Shown here one piece after another: positions 1 through 8,254 of a stretch of DNA of 64,000 nt (position 1 is its first letter; each line of letters starts with the position of its first letter). The translations under genes and the position numbers were made by a program. The stretch comes from Psychrobacillus sp044762655. Its GTDB lineage: Bacteria; Bacillota; Bacilli; Bacillales_A; Planococcaceae. The notes below the pieces were generated by a model. The model worked only from the letters and a program-made list of their open reading frames with translations. It was not told where the DNA came from and made no database searches. The DNA lies in contig NZ_JBIWER010000004.1 of assembly GCF_044762655.1 (NCBI RefSeq), positions 238,939-302,938 of the forward strand, given 5' to 3'.

Positions 1-609
1 CGTTTGTTGCATTGATGCTTTTGCATGTGCTGGAATTTTCAAAAACACGAGCAAAGTCACGATTGCTAATGCCGCAGTGATAACGTCGATAAAGAAAATT
101 ATTTCTAGTGTAGCCATCGTCAGCAATGCCGCACTCACCATTGGAGAAACGAACATAATAATTGCCTGTATACTTCCATTAATTCCGTTTACTTTCGTAA
201 GATTAGTCTCGGGAACAATTTGTGGAAGAATAGCTCCCACTGCCGGGCCTTGAATACCTGTTCCTATCGCTCGAATTGCTGCCATAGCAAACAGAAGCCA
301 AATAGCATCGTATCCCATTAAAAAGACAATTGCCATTACGAGGGTTGCCGTAGCAATCAGTCCATCCGACAAGATAATGAGTAGCTTACGATTGTAGCGA
401 TCTGCCCAAACCCCTGCAAAAGGCGATAAAATAAAGGTAGGAATGAACCCACACAGTATAAACAATGTCATCATCATACCTGATTTTGTAGTTAGTGTTA
501 TATGCCACATAATTGCATACTGGACCAATGATGAACCAAAAAGCGATAACGTTTGACTGCCTAAAAAGATAATGATATTCCTTTTCCAATTTTCAAATTC
601 TGTAGTCAT
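1..609 (-). CDS. MFS drug efflux transporter, C-terminus beyond window (macrolide-efflux candidate)
   Basis: The 203 visible codons start at the ATG at 607-609 and run off the left edge. The translation begins MTTEFENWKRNIIIFLGSQ and shows about six hydrophobic segments, with the MFS loop motif FAGVWADRYNRK between segments 2 and 3. It resembles the MFS_3/MefA-like branch of drug exporters. The substrate is not visible in the protein; macrolide export is inferred from the 5' leader, which has its own promoter, an ErmDL-like arrest peptide and a terminator before the start codon. The family is confident, the substrate tentative. Confidence 0.85.
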   Translation of the reverse strand, partial: MTTEFENWKRNIIIFLGSQTLSLFGSSLVQYAIMWHITLTTKSGMMMTLFILCGFIPTFILSPFAGVWADRYNRKLLIILSDGLIATATLVMAIVFLMGYDAIWLLFAMAAIRAIGTGIQGPAVGAILPQIVPETNLTKVNGINGSIQAIIMFVSPMVSAALLTMATLEIIFFIDVITAALAIVTLLVFLKIPAHAKASMQQT

Positions 610-714
610 CTTCTTCACGACCTTTTCTTGTATATTTGTTGTTTGAAAAGGAAATGATAAGGTCTTTTTTGCTCGGGTCGAAAAAGATTAAATATAAAAC
701 TATTTTTAGACATC

Positions 715-744
715 AAAAAAGAGGGCAGATTCTCCCTCTTTTTT
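715..744 (-). terminator. Attenuator terminator before MFS gene
   Basis: AAAAAAGAGGG and CCCTCTTTTTT flank an 8-nt loop, giving a hairpin with U-tracts on either strand. On the minus strand it lies between the leader peptide and the MFS start codon, so default termination with readthrough on ribosome stalling is the likely mode. Confidence 0.75.
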
Positions 745-828
745 GATAAACGTAAAATAAAGTTTTCCTAAGAAGACAGACTAATCCCATTTACTCTACA
801 CGGAGACAGAGCCCTTGATCCTATTCAA

Positions 829-873
829 TTAACGGTTCAAAGTTTGGACTCTAAGTCTCATAGATGCTGTCAA
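829..873 (-). CDS. ErmDL-like macrolide-arrest leader peptide (14 aa)
   Basis: A TTG codon at 871-873 follows a GGAGG ribosome site (882-886) at 8-nt spacing and opens MTASMRLRVQTLNR followed by TAA. From memory, the ErmD/ErmK leader peptide is MTHSMRLRFPTLNQ, so 10 of 14 positions match, including the MRLR (+x+) segment at which macrolide-bound ribosomes stall. Translation would therefore sense macrolides and control the terminator at 715-744. An ORF this short needs ribosome profiling or conservation for proof, but ribosome site, sequence match and context agree. Confidence 0.8.
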   Translation of the reverse strand: MTASMRLRVQTLNR

Positions 874-906
874 AAGGAAAACCTCCATTTCATTTAATTG
901 GATTTC

Positions 907-935
907 ATTTTACCATAGGTTTTTTTACTATTCAA
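907..935 (-). promoter_or_regulatory. Promoter of the MFS leader transcript
   Basis: On the minus strand TTGAAT (930-935) is separated by 17 bases from TAAAAT (907-912), a good SigA-type promoter. It lies just past the stop codon of the monooxygenase gene and would start a leader of about 290 nt before the MFS gene. Confidence 0.6.
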
Positions 936-941
936 CAAATA

Positions 942-1997
942 CTATTTAGCGGTGTATTTTTTAATAGCAGGGAGAATTTCATTGCCAATAAGTTCAATAT
1001 TCTTCATTAATTTTTCAAATGGAACACCACCGAAATCCATTTGTCCAATATATCTTTGATGACCAAATACTTCCTGCTGATAAAGAATTTTTTCGATAAT
1101 CTGCTGCGGACTTCCGATATTCATAACATGGTGCGGATCAGCTCCTAAAGCAAATGCGTCTCTAGGATAACCCCTACCATTCGATAATTTCATTCCTTCA
1201 TTGATATAAGGATAGTATTCGTTTTGTGCCTGTTGTGTTGTTTCTGCTGCATAGAAGAAACCAGCAGTGGCAACTGGAAGTTCGGCAGGATTATAGCCGC
1301 TGCTTTTAGCAGCATCTCGATAGGCATCAATGGAGATCTTGAAAGATGATGCAGGTCCTCCCAAAGTAGCCAAAAACATTGGCACACCAGCATTTCCTGC
1401 CTTAATCGCACTTGCAGGATGTCCACCGACTGCACGCCAAATAGGTAGCGAGCCTTCTTGTGGGCGTGGTATGACGTTTGCATCTTTTAATGGTGCTCGG
1501 AATTGCCCACTCCAATTGACGACATTTTCTTTATTAATCTTCAATAATAGCTCGAACTTTTCTTCGAATAACTCCTCGTAATATCGAACATCGTAGCCTA
1601 ATAATTCAAATAACCCGATTCTAGAGGCACGTCCAGCCACAATTTCCGTACGACCTTTGGATAGTAAATCTATTGTGGCAAAGTCTTCATATACGCGAAC
1701 TGGATCGGATGTGCTTATTATGGATGAGGAACTAGCAATTTTTATCGAACTAGTTGCTTGTGCAATTGCTGCTAGAACAACAGTGTGTGCTTGGGTTGCA
1801 AAATACTCCTGATGACTTTCTCCTACACTGAAGAAATCAATTCCGGCTTGCTCCGCTAACTTTGCTAACTCAACAATCTCTTGTATACGCTGCGCTGCGG
1901 AAATACGTTCTCCGGTATGTGGGTTTGGCATATGATCCCCTAATGTATATAACCCAAATTCCAATCCTTTGCTTTGATCGATACGATATTTTTCCAT
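942..1997 (-). CDS. LLM-class flavin-dependent oxidoreductase (luciferase-like)
   Basis: This 351-aa protein matches the bacterial-luciferase-like monooxygenase fold, a TIM barrel that oxidises substrates with reduced FMN. Visible family features are the N-terminal FGLYTLGDHMPNPHTGE strand, EQAGIDFFSVGESH, the ATSSIKIASSSSIISTSDP segment and the RASRIGLFELLGYD region. Length is normal and an ATG start is present. It is divergent from an HxlR regulator, an arrangement often seen for oxidoreductases responding to electrophiles or quinones, so that regulator probably controls it. The substrate is unknown. Confidence 0.85.
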   Translation of the reverse strand: MEKYRIDQSKGLEFGLYTLGDHMPNPHTGERISAAQRIQEIVELAKLAEQAGIDFFSVGESHQEYFATQAHTVVLAAIAQATSSIKIASSSSIISTSDPVRVYEDFATIDLLSKGRTEIVAGRASRIGLFELLGYDVRYYEELFEEKFELLLKINKENVVNWSGQFRAPLKDANVIPRPQEGSLPIWRAVGGHPASAIKAGNAGVPMFLATLGGPASSFKISIDAYRDAAKSSGYNPAELPVATAGFFYAAETTQQAQNEYYPYINEGMKLSNGRGYPRDAFALGADPHHVMNIGSPQQIIEKILYQQEVFGHQRYIGQMDFGGVPFEKLMKNIELIGNEILPAIKKYTAK

Positions 1998-2102
1998 TTA
2001 CCTCACCCTTCTGTTTAAAGAAATCTCCATAAAATTATTATTTCTCATATAGTAGTATAGTATTGAATTTCACTTTCAGTAAGTACGCACAATAAAGTGG
2101 TA

Positions 2103-2122
2103 TAGTATACATAATGATACTA
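2103..2122. promoter_or_regulatory. Candidate HxlR operator
   Basis: Inverted repeat TAGTAT-N8-ATACTA lies in the divergent region between the monooxygenase and the HxlR gene, 18 bp before the regulator start. HxlR/YodB-type proteins bind such TAGTA-type dyads. Assignment rests on symmetry and position only. Confidence 0.45.
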
Positions 2123-2140
2123 TTGAGAGGAGGCTGCACG

Positions 2141-2488
2141 ATGGATATGCAACCAGAGCTTTGCAAAGTGGACGACGCTTTAGGTATTCTAGTAGGAAAA
2201 TGGAAACCAATTATTTTATTGATTCTTTTACAGGAAGGTACAAAAAGATTCAGTGATTTAAAACGTAGTGTACCTGGCATAACCCAAAAAATGCTAACAA
2301 AACAGCTTCGCGAGTTAGAGCAAGAGGATATTATCACACGTAATGTCTATCCTCAGGTCCCGCCGAAAGTGGAATATTCCATTAGTGAGTATGGAAAAAG
2401 CTTAGAACCCATTTTGGTAGCCATGCATGAATGGGGAACTGCACATACGCTTCATAAAACAAAAAAAGCACAGCAACAAACAAGTTGA
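2141..2488 (+). CDS. HxlR-family winged-helix regulator
   Basis: The 115-aa protein carries the HxlR domain: LVGKWKPIILLILLQEGTKRFSDLKR followed by ITQKMLTKQLRELEQEDIITR (recognition helix) and the wing YPQVPPKVEYSISEYGKSL. The ATG at 2141 is chosen over an upstream ATG at 2114 because AGGAGG stands 7 nt before it. Cys8 lies near the N-terminus, where YodB/HypR-type members hold a redox-sensing cysteine. It likely regulates itself and the divergent flavin monooxygenase. Confidence 0.85.
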   Translation: MDMQPELCKVDDALGILVGKWKPIILLILLQEGTKRFSDLKRSVPGITQKMLTKQLRELEQEDIITRNVYPQVPPKVEYSISEYGKSLEPILVAMHEWGTAHTLHKTKKAQQQTS

Positions 2489-2555
2489 CTTGCGATTTGT
2501 GGACATGGTTTTGCGATTCTCCGTTGTGAACTTGTGATTTAATGATTTCCCCTAA

Positions 2556-2590
2556 AAAAACGGCCCTAATTAGAAAAAAGGAGCCGTTTT
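2556..2590. terminator. Terminator between hxlR-type gene and GNAT gene
   Basis: Hairpin arms AAAACGGC and GCCGTTTT flank an A-rich loop. With T-tracts on both sides it can serve the two convergent genes. Confidence 0.65.
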
Positions 2591-2605
2591 ACTTATGTAG
2601 ACTTC

Positions 2606-3049
2606 CTATCCTAATTCCTTAGCAGGCATAATCATATCAATATGCGGAATTTCGTCCTCCAAATATACTTCTGACACCGTTTCAAAACCAAAGGATCCAT
2701 AAAAATCCTCTAAGTGAGCTTGAGCTTGTGCATAGATAGGCATACCTGGATAAATAGTTTCTATATATTCCAGTCCTCTCGCTACAAGCTCCCTACCTAA
2801 TCCAGATTTCCGATGACTCCTAGCCACTAACACTCTTCCAATATGAATATTGTCCTCTGTTGGAATCACACGCATGTATGCACATAATTCATTATTTTCT
2901 TCTTTAAAAATATGCGTACTCTCTAAGTCAGTGTCATCTACTTCTTGATAGGGGCAATTTTGCTCCACTACAAAAACGTCTACTCTTGCTTTATAAATAC
3001 GTTGTAATTCCAATGCACTTAACTCTTCAAATGCTATATAATTCCACAA
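2606..3049 (-). CDS. GNAT N-acetyltransferase, ElaA-like
   Basis: This protein of about 147 aa starts WNYIAFEELSALELQRIYKARVDVF and contains VFVVEQNCPYQEVDD, the hallmark of the ElaA branch of GNAT acetyltransferases. The acetyl-CoA loop is visible as RVLVARSHRKSGLGRELV, and the C-terminal AQAHLEDFYGSFGFE completes the fold. The start is placed at the TTG at 3047-3049, eight bases after AAGGAG; the longer reading from GTG at 3058 would overlap the ribosome site. The substrate is unknown. Confidence 0.8.
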   Translation of the reverse strand: MWNYIAFEELSALELQRIYKARVDVFVVEQNCPYQEVDDTDLESTHIFKEENNELCAYMRVIPTEDNIHIGRVLVARSHRKSGLGRELVARGLEYIETIYPGMPIYAQAQAHLEDFYGSFGFETVSEVYLEDEIPHIDMIMPAKELG

Positions 3050-3076
3050 ACAAATCACTCCTTACATTAACTCCTA

Positions 3077-3271
3077 TTATATACCATCAAACAGGCTACC
3101 GATAACTCTTCCTATACCTCTAACTAACCAGAAAAGCATACGGAAAGGAAGGAAAAGTATCTCGGGCACCCAAAAGAAAACTTCAAAAACAAAATCACCA
3201 AATGTGTATTGATCATTGCCTTTGCGCTTGTTCTTCCTAATTTCCTTCTTTTTTTCCCATCGCTCACTCAT
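3077..3271 (-). CDS. Small conserved-looking membrane-associated protein (64 aa)
   Basis: A 64-aa ORF with a strongly basic N-terminus (KKKEIRKNKRKGN) followed by a hydrophobic stretch FVFEVFFWVPEILFLPFRMLFWLV and a glycine-containing tail. This suggests one membrane-inserted or amphipathic helix. I do not recognise the family. It sits between two acetyltransferase genes in the same direction, and its ATG is preceded by an AGAGAAG-like ribosome site. Confidence 0.6.
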   Translation of the reverse strand: MSERWEKKKEIRKNKRKGNDQYTFGDFVFEVFFWVPEILFLPFRMLFWLVRGIGRVIGSLFDGI

Positions 3272-3302
3272 CTAGTATCACTTCTCTCCATAAAAAATTA
3301 TT

Positions 3303-3761
3303 CTAATATCTATGCCCATCTTTTTTAGCCTGTATATATCCGTAGTAAGTACAGGTTCCATGTTGGAATAAATCCTTTACCTCAAAACCGCATTTCTCAT
3401 AAAAACTGAAATTATTAGCTGATGTATGTGCGAACCAATCTCCGTGAGGAAGCTTTTGAACACATAATTCCACAAGCTTTTGACCAATACCTTTTCCACG
3501 ATATTCCGATTGCACTACTAAGTCCATAATATTTGCTGCCATTATTTGATCAGAAATGACTCTAATCATCCCAATCATTTTTTCGTTATCCCAAACAGTA
3601 TATGCCCAAGTGGAATTTTCAAATATAAGCGTGAACTTTTCTTTCTGCCAATCCGGAGTATGCTTACTCCATCCAGCATCTTTAAAGAGTTCCTCTACAT
3701 ATTCAGCAGGAATACCCTTTTTCCCCTCTCTAATAACAAGCCCTTCAAAATAATGATACAT
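3303..3761 (-). CDS. GNAT N-acetyltransferase
   Basis: A 152-aa GNAT protein: MIGMIRVISDQIMAANIMDLVVQSEYRGKGIGQKLVE contains the central beta strands and the Q/RxxGxG/A acetyl-CoA loop (YRGKGIGQ), and ANNFSFYEKCGFEV is the usual C-terminal motif. The length is normal for the family. It lies in line with two other small genes on the same strand but each has its own spacing, so co-transcription is uncertain. The acceptor substrate cannot be read from the sequence. Confidence 0.85.
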   Translation of the reverse strand: MYHYFEGLVIREGKKGIPAEYVEELFKDAGWSKHTPDWQKEKFTLIFENSTWAYTVWDNEKMIGMIRVISDQIMAANIMDLVVQSEYRGKGIGQKLVELCVQKLPHGDWFAHTSANNFSFYEKCGFEVKDLFQHGTCTYYGYIQAKKDGHRY

Positions 3762-3890
3762 ACGTAACTCCCCCTTTGTAGTTATAAGTATATATACTAC
3801 GTCCAGGTAGATATCCCCTTTTTAAATAAAAGCAGAAAGGAAAAAAGATAAAGCCTGTAGAAGATAGTAGGAGTATAAGGATGTGACGAT

Positions 3891-5075
3891 GTGAAGTTAA
3901 ATAATAGCTTTCGATCTATCTGGTTAAGTAGTGCCACCTCTGAACTTGGTGGTGCGTTTTTTACCTTCTGCAATTCTATACTAATCTTTGAACATACTGG
4001 CTCTGCAACTGCACTCGGTTTAGTGTGGTTAATCTATTACATACCATCTTTTTTTATGCAGCTATTTATAGGACCATATATTGATCGTTGGAGTCGCAAG
4101 TATACAATGATTTGGTGCCAGTTAATACGAGCCATTCTCGCAATGCTATTAGCGATTACCCTGTTCTCTGATTGGTTCTTTGTTCCACTCATTTATATAG
4201 TTCAGGTTATTGTAGGGTTGATAATGCCTATATTCACTCCTGCAAATCAATCTATACTACCAACGATTGTCGAGAAAGAATTTCTAGGAAAAGCAAATGC
4301 ATCTCTTGAAAGCGTTCGACAAGTAATGGCAGTAATGGGGCCAATCACCGCAGGAGTGTTAATAGACTATATTGAGGTGAACTGGCTATTAATCATAATT
4401 TCGATAGCATTTTTGTTAAGTACATATAATTTGGTACAAATAAACGAACGTCATCTAAAGCATGAGGTACGAAATCCTTGGATTCAGGAGTTTAAGGAAG
4501 GATTGAATTCTTATTTCAAGCATCCATTAATTGTTTGGCTTGGTGTTTTCTTCGGCTTTGTTCAATTCGGGGTTGGGGTAACAATTGTGACAACACTTCC
4601 TTATATTACAACGGTTTTAGAACAACCAACTGTATCATATGGATTTTTTATGGCAGGTTTCCCGGTTGGCTATACTATTGGGGCTTTACTTAGCTCTAAA
4701 CTGAGGCAATTGAATGGGCTTGGTGTGTTGTTTAGTGCCCTCTTTATCGGTGGTTGTACTTATTTATCGTTAGCGTTTAGTCCATGGTATTCTTTAGCCT
4801 TAGTAACGGAGGCTATTGCAGGAATTGTTATTGCTGTGTTCAACATTTATAACATCACACTAATTCAACAACGAATTCCAAACCAACAGATGGGTAAAGT
4901 TACATCGGTACGTCTATTAATCATGCGACTTATGCACCCACTAGGTATTCTATTTGCCACCGTCAGTGTGCAATTTTTAGCTATTCGAACTATGTATTTA
5001 ATCATTGGAGTAATAATCTGTATTACTTCTTTAAATGGTTATGCTTTCTTGAAAAATAAAGTAGAAATTAAATAA
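3891..5075 (+). CDS. MFS transporter (MFS_3-like exporter)
   Basis: The 394-aa protein has about 12 hydrophobic segments with the MFS loop-2/3 motif FIGPYIDRWSRKYTM and the later VGYTIGALLSSKL repeat. The start is GTG at 3891. It resembles macrolide/enterobactin-type exporters of the same branch as the gene at the left edge, but has no leader peptide. It is a single gene, closed by a bidirectional hairpin at 5086-5127. Substrate unknown. Confidence 0.85.
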   Translation: MKLNNSFRSIWLSSATSELGGAFFTFCNSILIFEHTGSATALGLVWLIYYIPSFFMQLFIGPYIDRWSRKYTMIWCQLIRAILAMLLAITLFSDWFFVPLIYIVQVIVGLIMPIFTPANQSILPTIVEKEFLGKANASLESVRQVMAVMGPITAGVLIDYIEVNWLLIIISIAFLLSTYNLVQINERHLKHEVRNPWIQEFKEGLNSYFKHPLIVWLGVFFGFVQFGVGVTIVTTLPYITTVLEQPTVSYGFFMAGFPVGYTIGALLSSKLRQLNGLGVLFSALFIGGCTYLSLAFSPWYSLALVTEAIAGIVIAVFNIYNITLIQQRIPNQQMGKVTSVRLLIMRLMHPLGILFATVSVQFLAIRTMYLIIGVIICITSLNGYAFLKNKVEIK

Positions 5076-5085
5076 TATATTAACG

Positions 5086-5127
5086 AAAAAGAGCCTCCTA
5101 CTATTTCCAAAGTAGAAAGCTCTTAAT
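5086..5127. terminator. Bidirectional terminator between MFS and ktr genes
   Basis: AAGAGC (5089-5094) pairs with GCTCTT (5119-5124), extended by CTACT/AGTAG inside. A-tract and T-tract on the two sides suit the two convergent genes. Confidence 0.65.
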
Positions 5128-5150
5128 ACGTTAATTCACGACAACTCTAA

Positions 5151-6479
5151 CTATCCTGTAAATACTTGATCATACGGGTATCGATAATGAACATTTTTGG
5201 GCTTCATAAGTATGAAAAACAAAGTTAAAGGACCAATCCTTCCGATAAACATTACTATGCATAAAAGCAATTCTCCTATATCACTAATTTGTGACGTGAT
5301 TCCCATTGATAGTCCAACAGTTCCAAAAGCTGATACAACTTCGAATGCTAGAGGTAAAAAAGGTATCTTCTCCGTAATAGTTAATAGAAATACAAAGCAA
5401 AAGACGATGAATAAACCAATAGTAGATATTGCTAAAGACCGTATTACTGTCTCCATACGGATAGTTCTTCCGTATAATTCTGGTTCACTACGTCTTTGTA
5501 AAAATGAAACTGTAGCCAAAACTATTACCACAAACGTAGTTAGCTTAATCCCCGATGCCGTCGAAGCACTGCCTGCTCCTATAAACATTAAACCCATTGT
5601 GACAAGAATAGTGGGATCCTCCATATCACCATAATTTAATGTATTAAACCCTGCAGTACGAGGTGTCACGCCCTGGAAGTAGGACACCATTAATTTTTCT
5701 TGTAATGGCATAGAGCCAATTGTTGCTGGATTGTTATATTCCAGTACGAAAACGAAGACGATGGCAATAACATTAATAATTATCGTCCCGACAATCATCA
5801 TTTTCGTGTGAAGCGACCATTGCTTAAATGACTTTTTCTGTTGAATATCGACTACTACAGTAAATCCGATTCCACCAATTATAAATAATAATGATAAAAC
5901 GATGTTCACAATAGGATCATTTGCAAAGCCAATCAGGTTATCAGGGAACAAGGCAAACCCAGCATTATTAAATGCAGAAATGACATGAAAGACACTTAAA
6001 TATAAAGCTTCCTTAAAACCAAAAGTTGGTATCCAGTGTATGGTCAAAATTACTGTTGCAAAAAGTTGTACCGATAGAACAAATGTTAAAATCAACCTCA
6101 CTAGTTTTATGATGCCGCCTATCGAATTTTGATTGAATGATTCTTGTATATAAATACGATTTTGAAGACCTATTTTCTTCTTTAAGAGTATAAGTATAGC
6201 TACCGCAAATGTCATTAAACCAATACCACCACATTGAATAAGCATCATTAATACCACTTCTCCAAATACAGTTAAGGTCGTACCAGGATCAAATACACTA
6301 AGTCCTGTCACGGTTGTTGCCGATGTAACTACAAATAGCGCGTCAATCCATGATACGTGGGTTGTGGTCGAAATAGGCAATTTTATCAAAAGGGTTCCAA
6401 TGAATATGAGAAACAAAAAACTCCCGGCTATTATAATAGGTGGTGAAATGCTTCTTCTTTTCTTTTTAATAGTTTGCAT
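5151..6479 (-). CDS. ktrD: TrkH/KtrB-family potassium uptake channel subunit
   Basis: A 442-aa membrane protein with the repeated pore modules of the Trk/Ktr family: SWIDALFVVTSATTVTGLSVFDPG, SVFHVISAFNNAGFALFPDNL, SYFQGVTPRTAGFNTLNYGDM and FEVVSAFGTVGLSMGITSQ each hold a selectivity-filter glycine. It would move K+ with Na+ or H+ in complex with a cytosolic KtrA/C-type RCK subunit. No such subunit gene is adjacent, as is usual for Bacillus ktrD. The choice between KtrB and KtrD is made on that absence only. Confidence 0.88.
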   Translation of the reverse strand: MQTIKKKRRSISPPIIIAGSFLFLIFIGTLLIKLPISTTTHVSWIDALFVVTSATTVTGLSVFDPGTTLTVFGEVVLMMLIQCGGIGLMTFAVAILILLKKKIGLQNRIYIQESFNQNSIGGIIKLVRLILTFVLSVQLFATVILTIHWIPTFGFKEALYLSVFHVISAFNNAGFALFPDNLIGFANDPIVNIVLSLLFIIGGIGFTVVVDIQQKKSFKQWSLHTKMMIVGTIIINVIAIVFVFVLEYNNPATIGSMPLQEKLMVSYFQGVTPRTAGFNTLNYGDMEDPTILVTMGLMFIGAGSASTASGIKLTTFVVIVLATVSFLQRRSEPELYGRTIRMETVIRSLAISTIGLFIVFCFVFLLTITEKIPFLPLAFEVVSAFGTVGLSMGITSQISDIGELLLCIVMFIGRIGPLTLFFILMKPKNVHYRYPYDQVFTG

Positions 6480-6649
6480 ATGAACACTTCCTAATACCAG
6501 ATTTGAAAAACCCTATTTCGTAAAAGAAGTTGAAGGTAATAATACTCCGAAGTGTTCAGCTTGTAAATATATATTTTGTAAACTCCCGACAATAATTATA
6601 GTGGTGAAATATGGCGATGCTGAAATATTGCTTTGGAATGGAGACAACA

Positions 6650-6695
6650 AAAAGCCCACTCTGGTCAGGTATATTACCTTAATGGGCATAAAAAA
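6650..6695. terminator. Hairpin terminator after Rpn-like fragment
   Basis: AGCCCA and TGGGC arms with an A-rich/T-rich border form a hairpin immediately 3' of the fragment at 6702-6848 on the minus strand. Confidence 0.5.
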
Positions 6696-6701
6696 CGAAA
6701 A

Positions 6702-6848
6702 TTATTTATCTAATTCTTTTTTAAGTGTTTCTATCTCTATTATTAAAGCAGTTACTAATACGATTTGCTCAATTGGCTTGGATAGATTTAATAATTGTTT
6801 GGCTATTTCCCTTTTTTCTAGCAATTTCCCTTGTTCTAGCCTTGTCAT
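6702..6848 (-). pseudogene. C-terminal remnant of an Rpn/PD-(D/E)XK nuclease-family protein
   Basis: A 48-codon minus-strand reading frame encodes MTRLEQGKLLEKREIAKQLL followed by NLSKPIEQIVLVTALIIEIE and ends in KKELDK. This charged tail resembles the C-terminus of Rpn-type (recombination-promoting nuclease/putative transposase) proteins, where repeated EGKxEGK helices precede a short HTH-like motif. The catalytic N-terminal domain is missing. GGAGG upstream is about 20 nt from the ATG, so expression is doubtful. I read it as a decayed fragment. Confidence 0.45.
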
Positions 6849-6883
6849 TCATTTAACTAACTAATCCCCTCCAAAACCTACCT

Positions 6884-7486
6884 TTAAAATAGACCAATCA
6901 GTAGATAAATAGCTGTTCCCCAAATAAAGATTGCTGAACATTTATTAAATAAAATGAATATTTGACCTGAAATGTTTATTTTTTTCAATGTTGCACCTAA
7001 AACTGCTAAGCCGAAAAACCAAATCCAAGATATAAAGACACAAGCAATGGTAAAGAAAAGTAATTGTTGACCACTATACTTTACAGCACTTGTCCCAATT
7101 ACACCGATAATATCTAATAATGCATGTGGATTAAGGAAGGACACGGAAAGTGCAAAAACAATTTGCTTCTTCAAAGGTAATGCTTCTTTTCCTGATAGGT
7201 TCATTGCTTCCGAAGACCAAATCACTTTTCCCATATATAAAAGGAATAGAATTCCTGCAACTAACAAAACAATCCTTAGCCATTCAAATTGCAAGACGAT
7301 TAATGATAATCCTAAGATGGCGAGTACGATTAATACTGTGTCACAAATTGCTGCGGTTACCACAGCAGGAAGTGATTTAAGCAGGCTTGGTTGAGTAACT
7401 CCTTGCGTGAAGACAAATACATTTTGTACTCCTAACGGCAGTATAAGACCAAATGCCAAGAGGACACCATGAATAATAGGTTCCAT
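6884..7486 (-). CDS. LysE/ArgO-family amino-acid exporter
   Basis: From the ATG at 7486, seven bases after AAAGGAGC, the protein is 200 aa; a longer frame upstream has no ribosome site. It has the LysE signature GVLLAFGLILPLGVQNVFVFTQG and FALSVSFLNPHALLDIIGVIG, with about six membrane segments. Members export basic amino acids or related cations. It is divergent from the adaA gene, and no LysG-type regulator is nearby. Confidence 0.85.
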   Translation of the reverse strand: MEPIIHGVLLAFGLILPLGVQNVFVFTQGVTQPSLLKSLPAVVTAAICDTVLIVLAILGLSLIVLQFEWLRIVLLVAGILFLLYMGKVIWSSEAMNLSGKEALPLKKQIVFALSVSFLNPHALLDIIGVIGTSAVKYSGQQLLFFTIACVFISWIWFFGLAVLGATLKKINISGQIFILFNKCSAIFIWGTAIYLLIGLF

Positions 7487-7663
7487 CTTTTCAGCTCCTT
7501 TCTTCTCTATCATACCTATGATATAAATAAAGAAAAAGTCCACTTGAATAATTGAATTTCCTATTACTTCAAATAAATATTTCGTTATCTTGCTTTTACA
7601 TACCAAAAACTCTTATTAACGAAGAAATCCGTGTATACTACACATATAAAAGAGGTGATTCCG

Positions 7664-8254
7664 ATGACTTACAATCAAGAAGTCATGCGATTGACTGATG
7701 AACGTTGGCAAGCAATTACGCATAATGATCATTCGTATGATGATATTTTTATTTACGCAGTAAAATCAACGGGTATCTGCTGTCGACCGTCTTGCAAATC
7801 GAGGGACCCTAAAAAAGAGAACGTTCGCATCTTTAAGGACGTGGAAGAGGCGTTAACGGAAGGGTTTCGTCCTTGTAAACGGTGCAAGCCTGTTGGTATA
7901 CGTTTGCCAGAAGAGGAATGGGTAGTCCAAATACAAGAATATATAAACTCGAATTATCATGAATCACTATCATTGGAAGTATTAGCAAATATATGTCATG
8001 GAAGTCCCTATCATTTACAGCGAACATTTAAGAGAATTATTGGGTTGACGCCTACTGAGTACATACAGCAAGTACGAATTTCAAATGCGATGAAAGAACT
8101 TACCGCACATAAGAAGTCTATTGCAGAAGTCGGTTTGGCTGTAGGGCTCCCCAATACAACCTATTTCATTACTTTTTTTAAAAATAGAATCGGCCAAACG
8201 CCTAAACAATATCAAAAAACGATGATGGAGGTCCAAAAAAGTGGAGAAAAGTAG
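7664..8254 (+). CDS. adaA: AdaA: methylphosphotriester-DNA methyltransferase / AraC-type activator
   Basis: The 196-aa protein joins an Ada zinc domain (TGICCRPSCKSR with CKRCKP, residues about 37-80) to an AraC helix-turn-helix domain (YHLQRTFKRIIGLTPTEYIQQVR ... FKNRIGQTPKQY). The zinc-bound cysteine accepts methyl groups from DNA phosphotriesters and turns the protein into an activator of the adaptive response. The ATG at 7664 is preceded by AGAGGTGAT, so the longer frame starting at 7631 is rejected. It overlaps the next gene by 14 nt, indicating one operon. Confidence 0.92.
   Translation: MTYNQEVMRLTDERWQAITHNDHSYDDIFIYAVKSTGICCRPSCKSRDPKKENVRIFKDVEEALTEGFRPCKRCKPVGIRLPEEEWVVQIQEYINSNYHESLSLEVLANICHGSPYHLQRTFKRIIGLTPTEYIQQVRISNAMKELTAHKKSIAEVGLAVGLPNTTYFITFFKNRIGQTPKQYQKTMMEVQKSGEK

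Noticed and set aside
6480..6650. c-di-AMP (ydaO-type) riboswitch before the Ktr gene
   Set aside because: The conserved riboswitch blocks are not seen upstream of the start codon.
6601..6864. Plus-strand ORF of 87 aa
   Set aside because: It is antisense to the Rpn-like remnant and crosses a terminator hairpin; the minus frame has the recognisable sequence.
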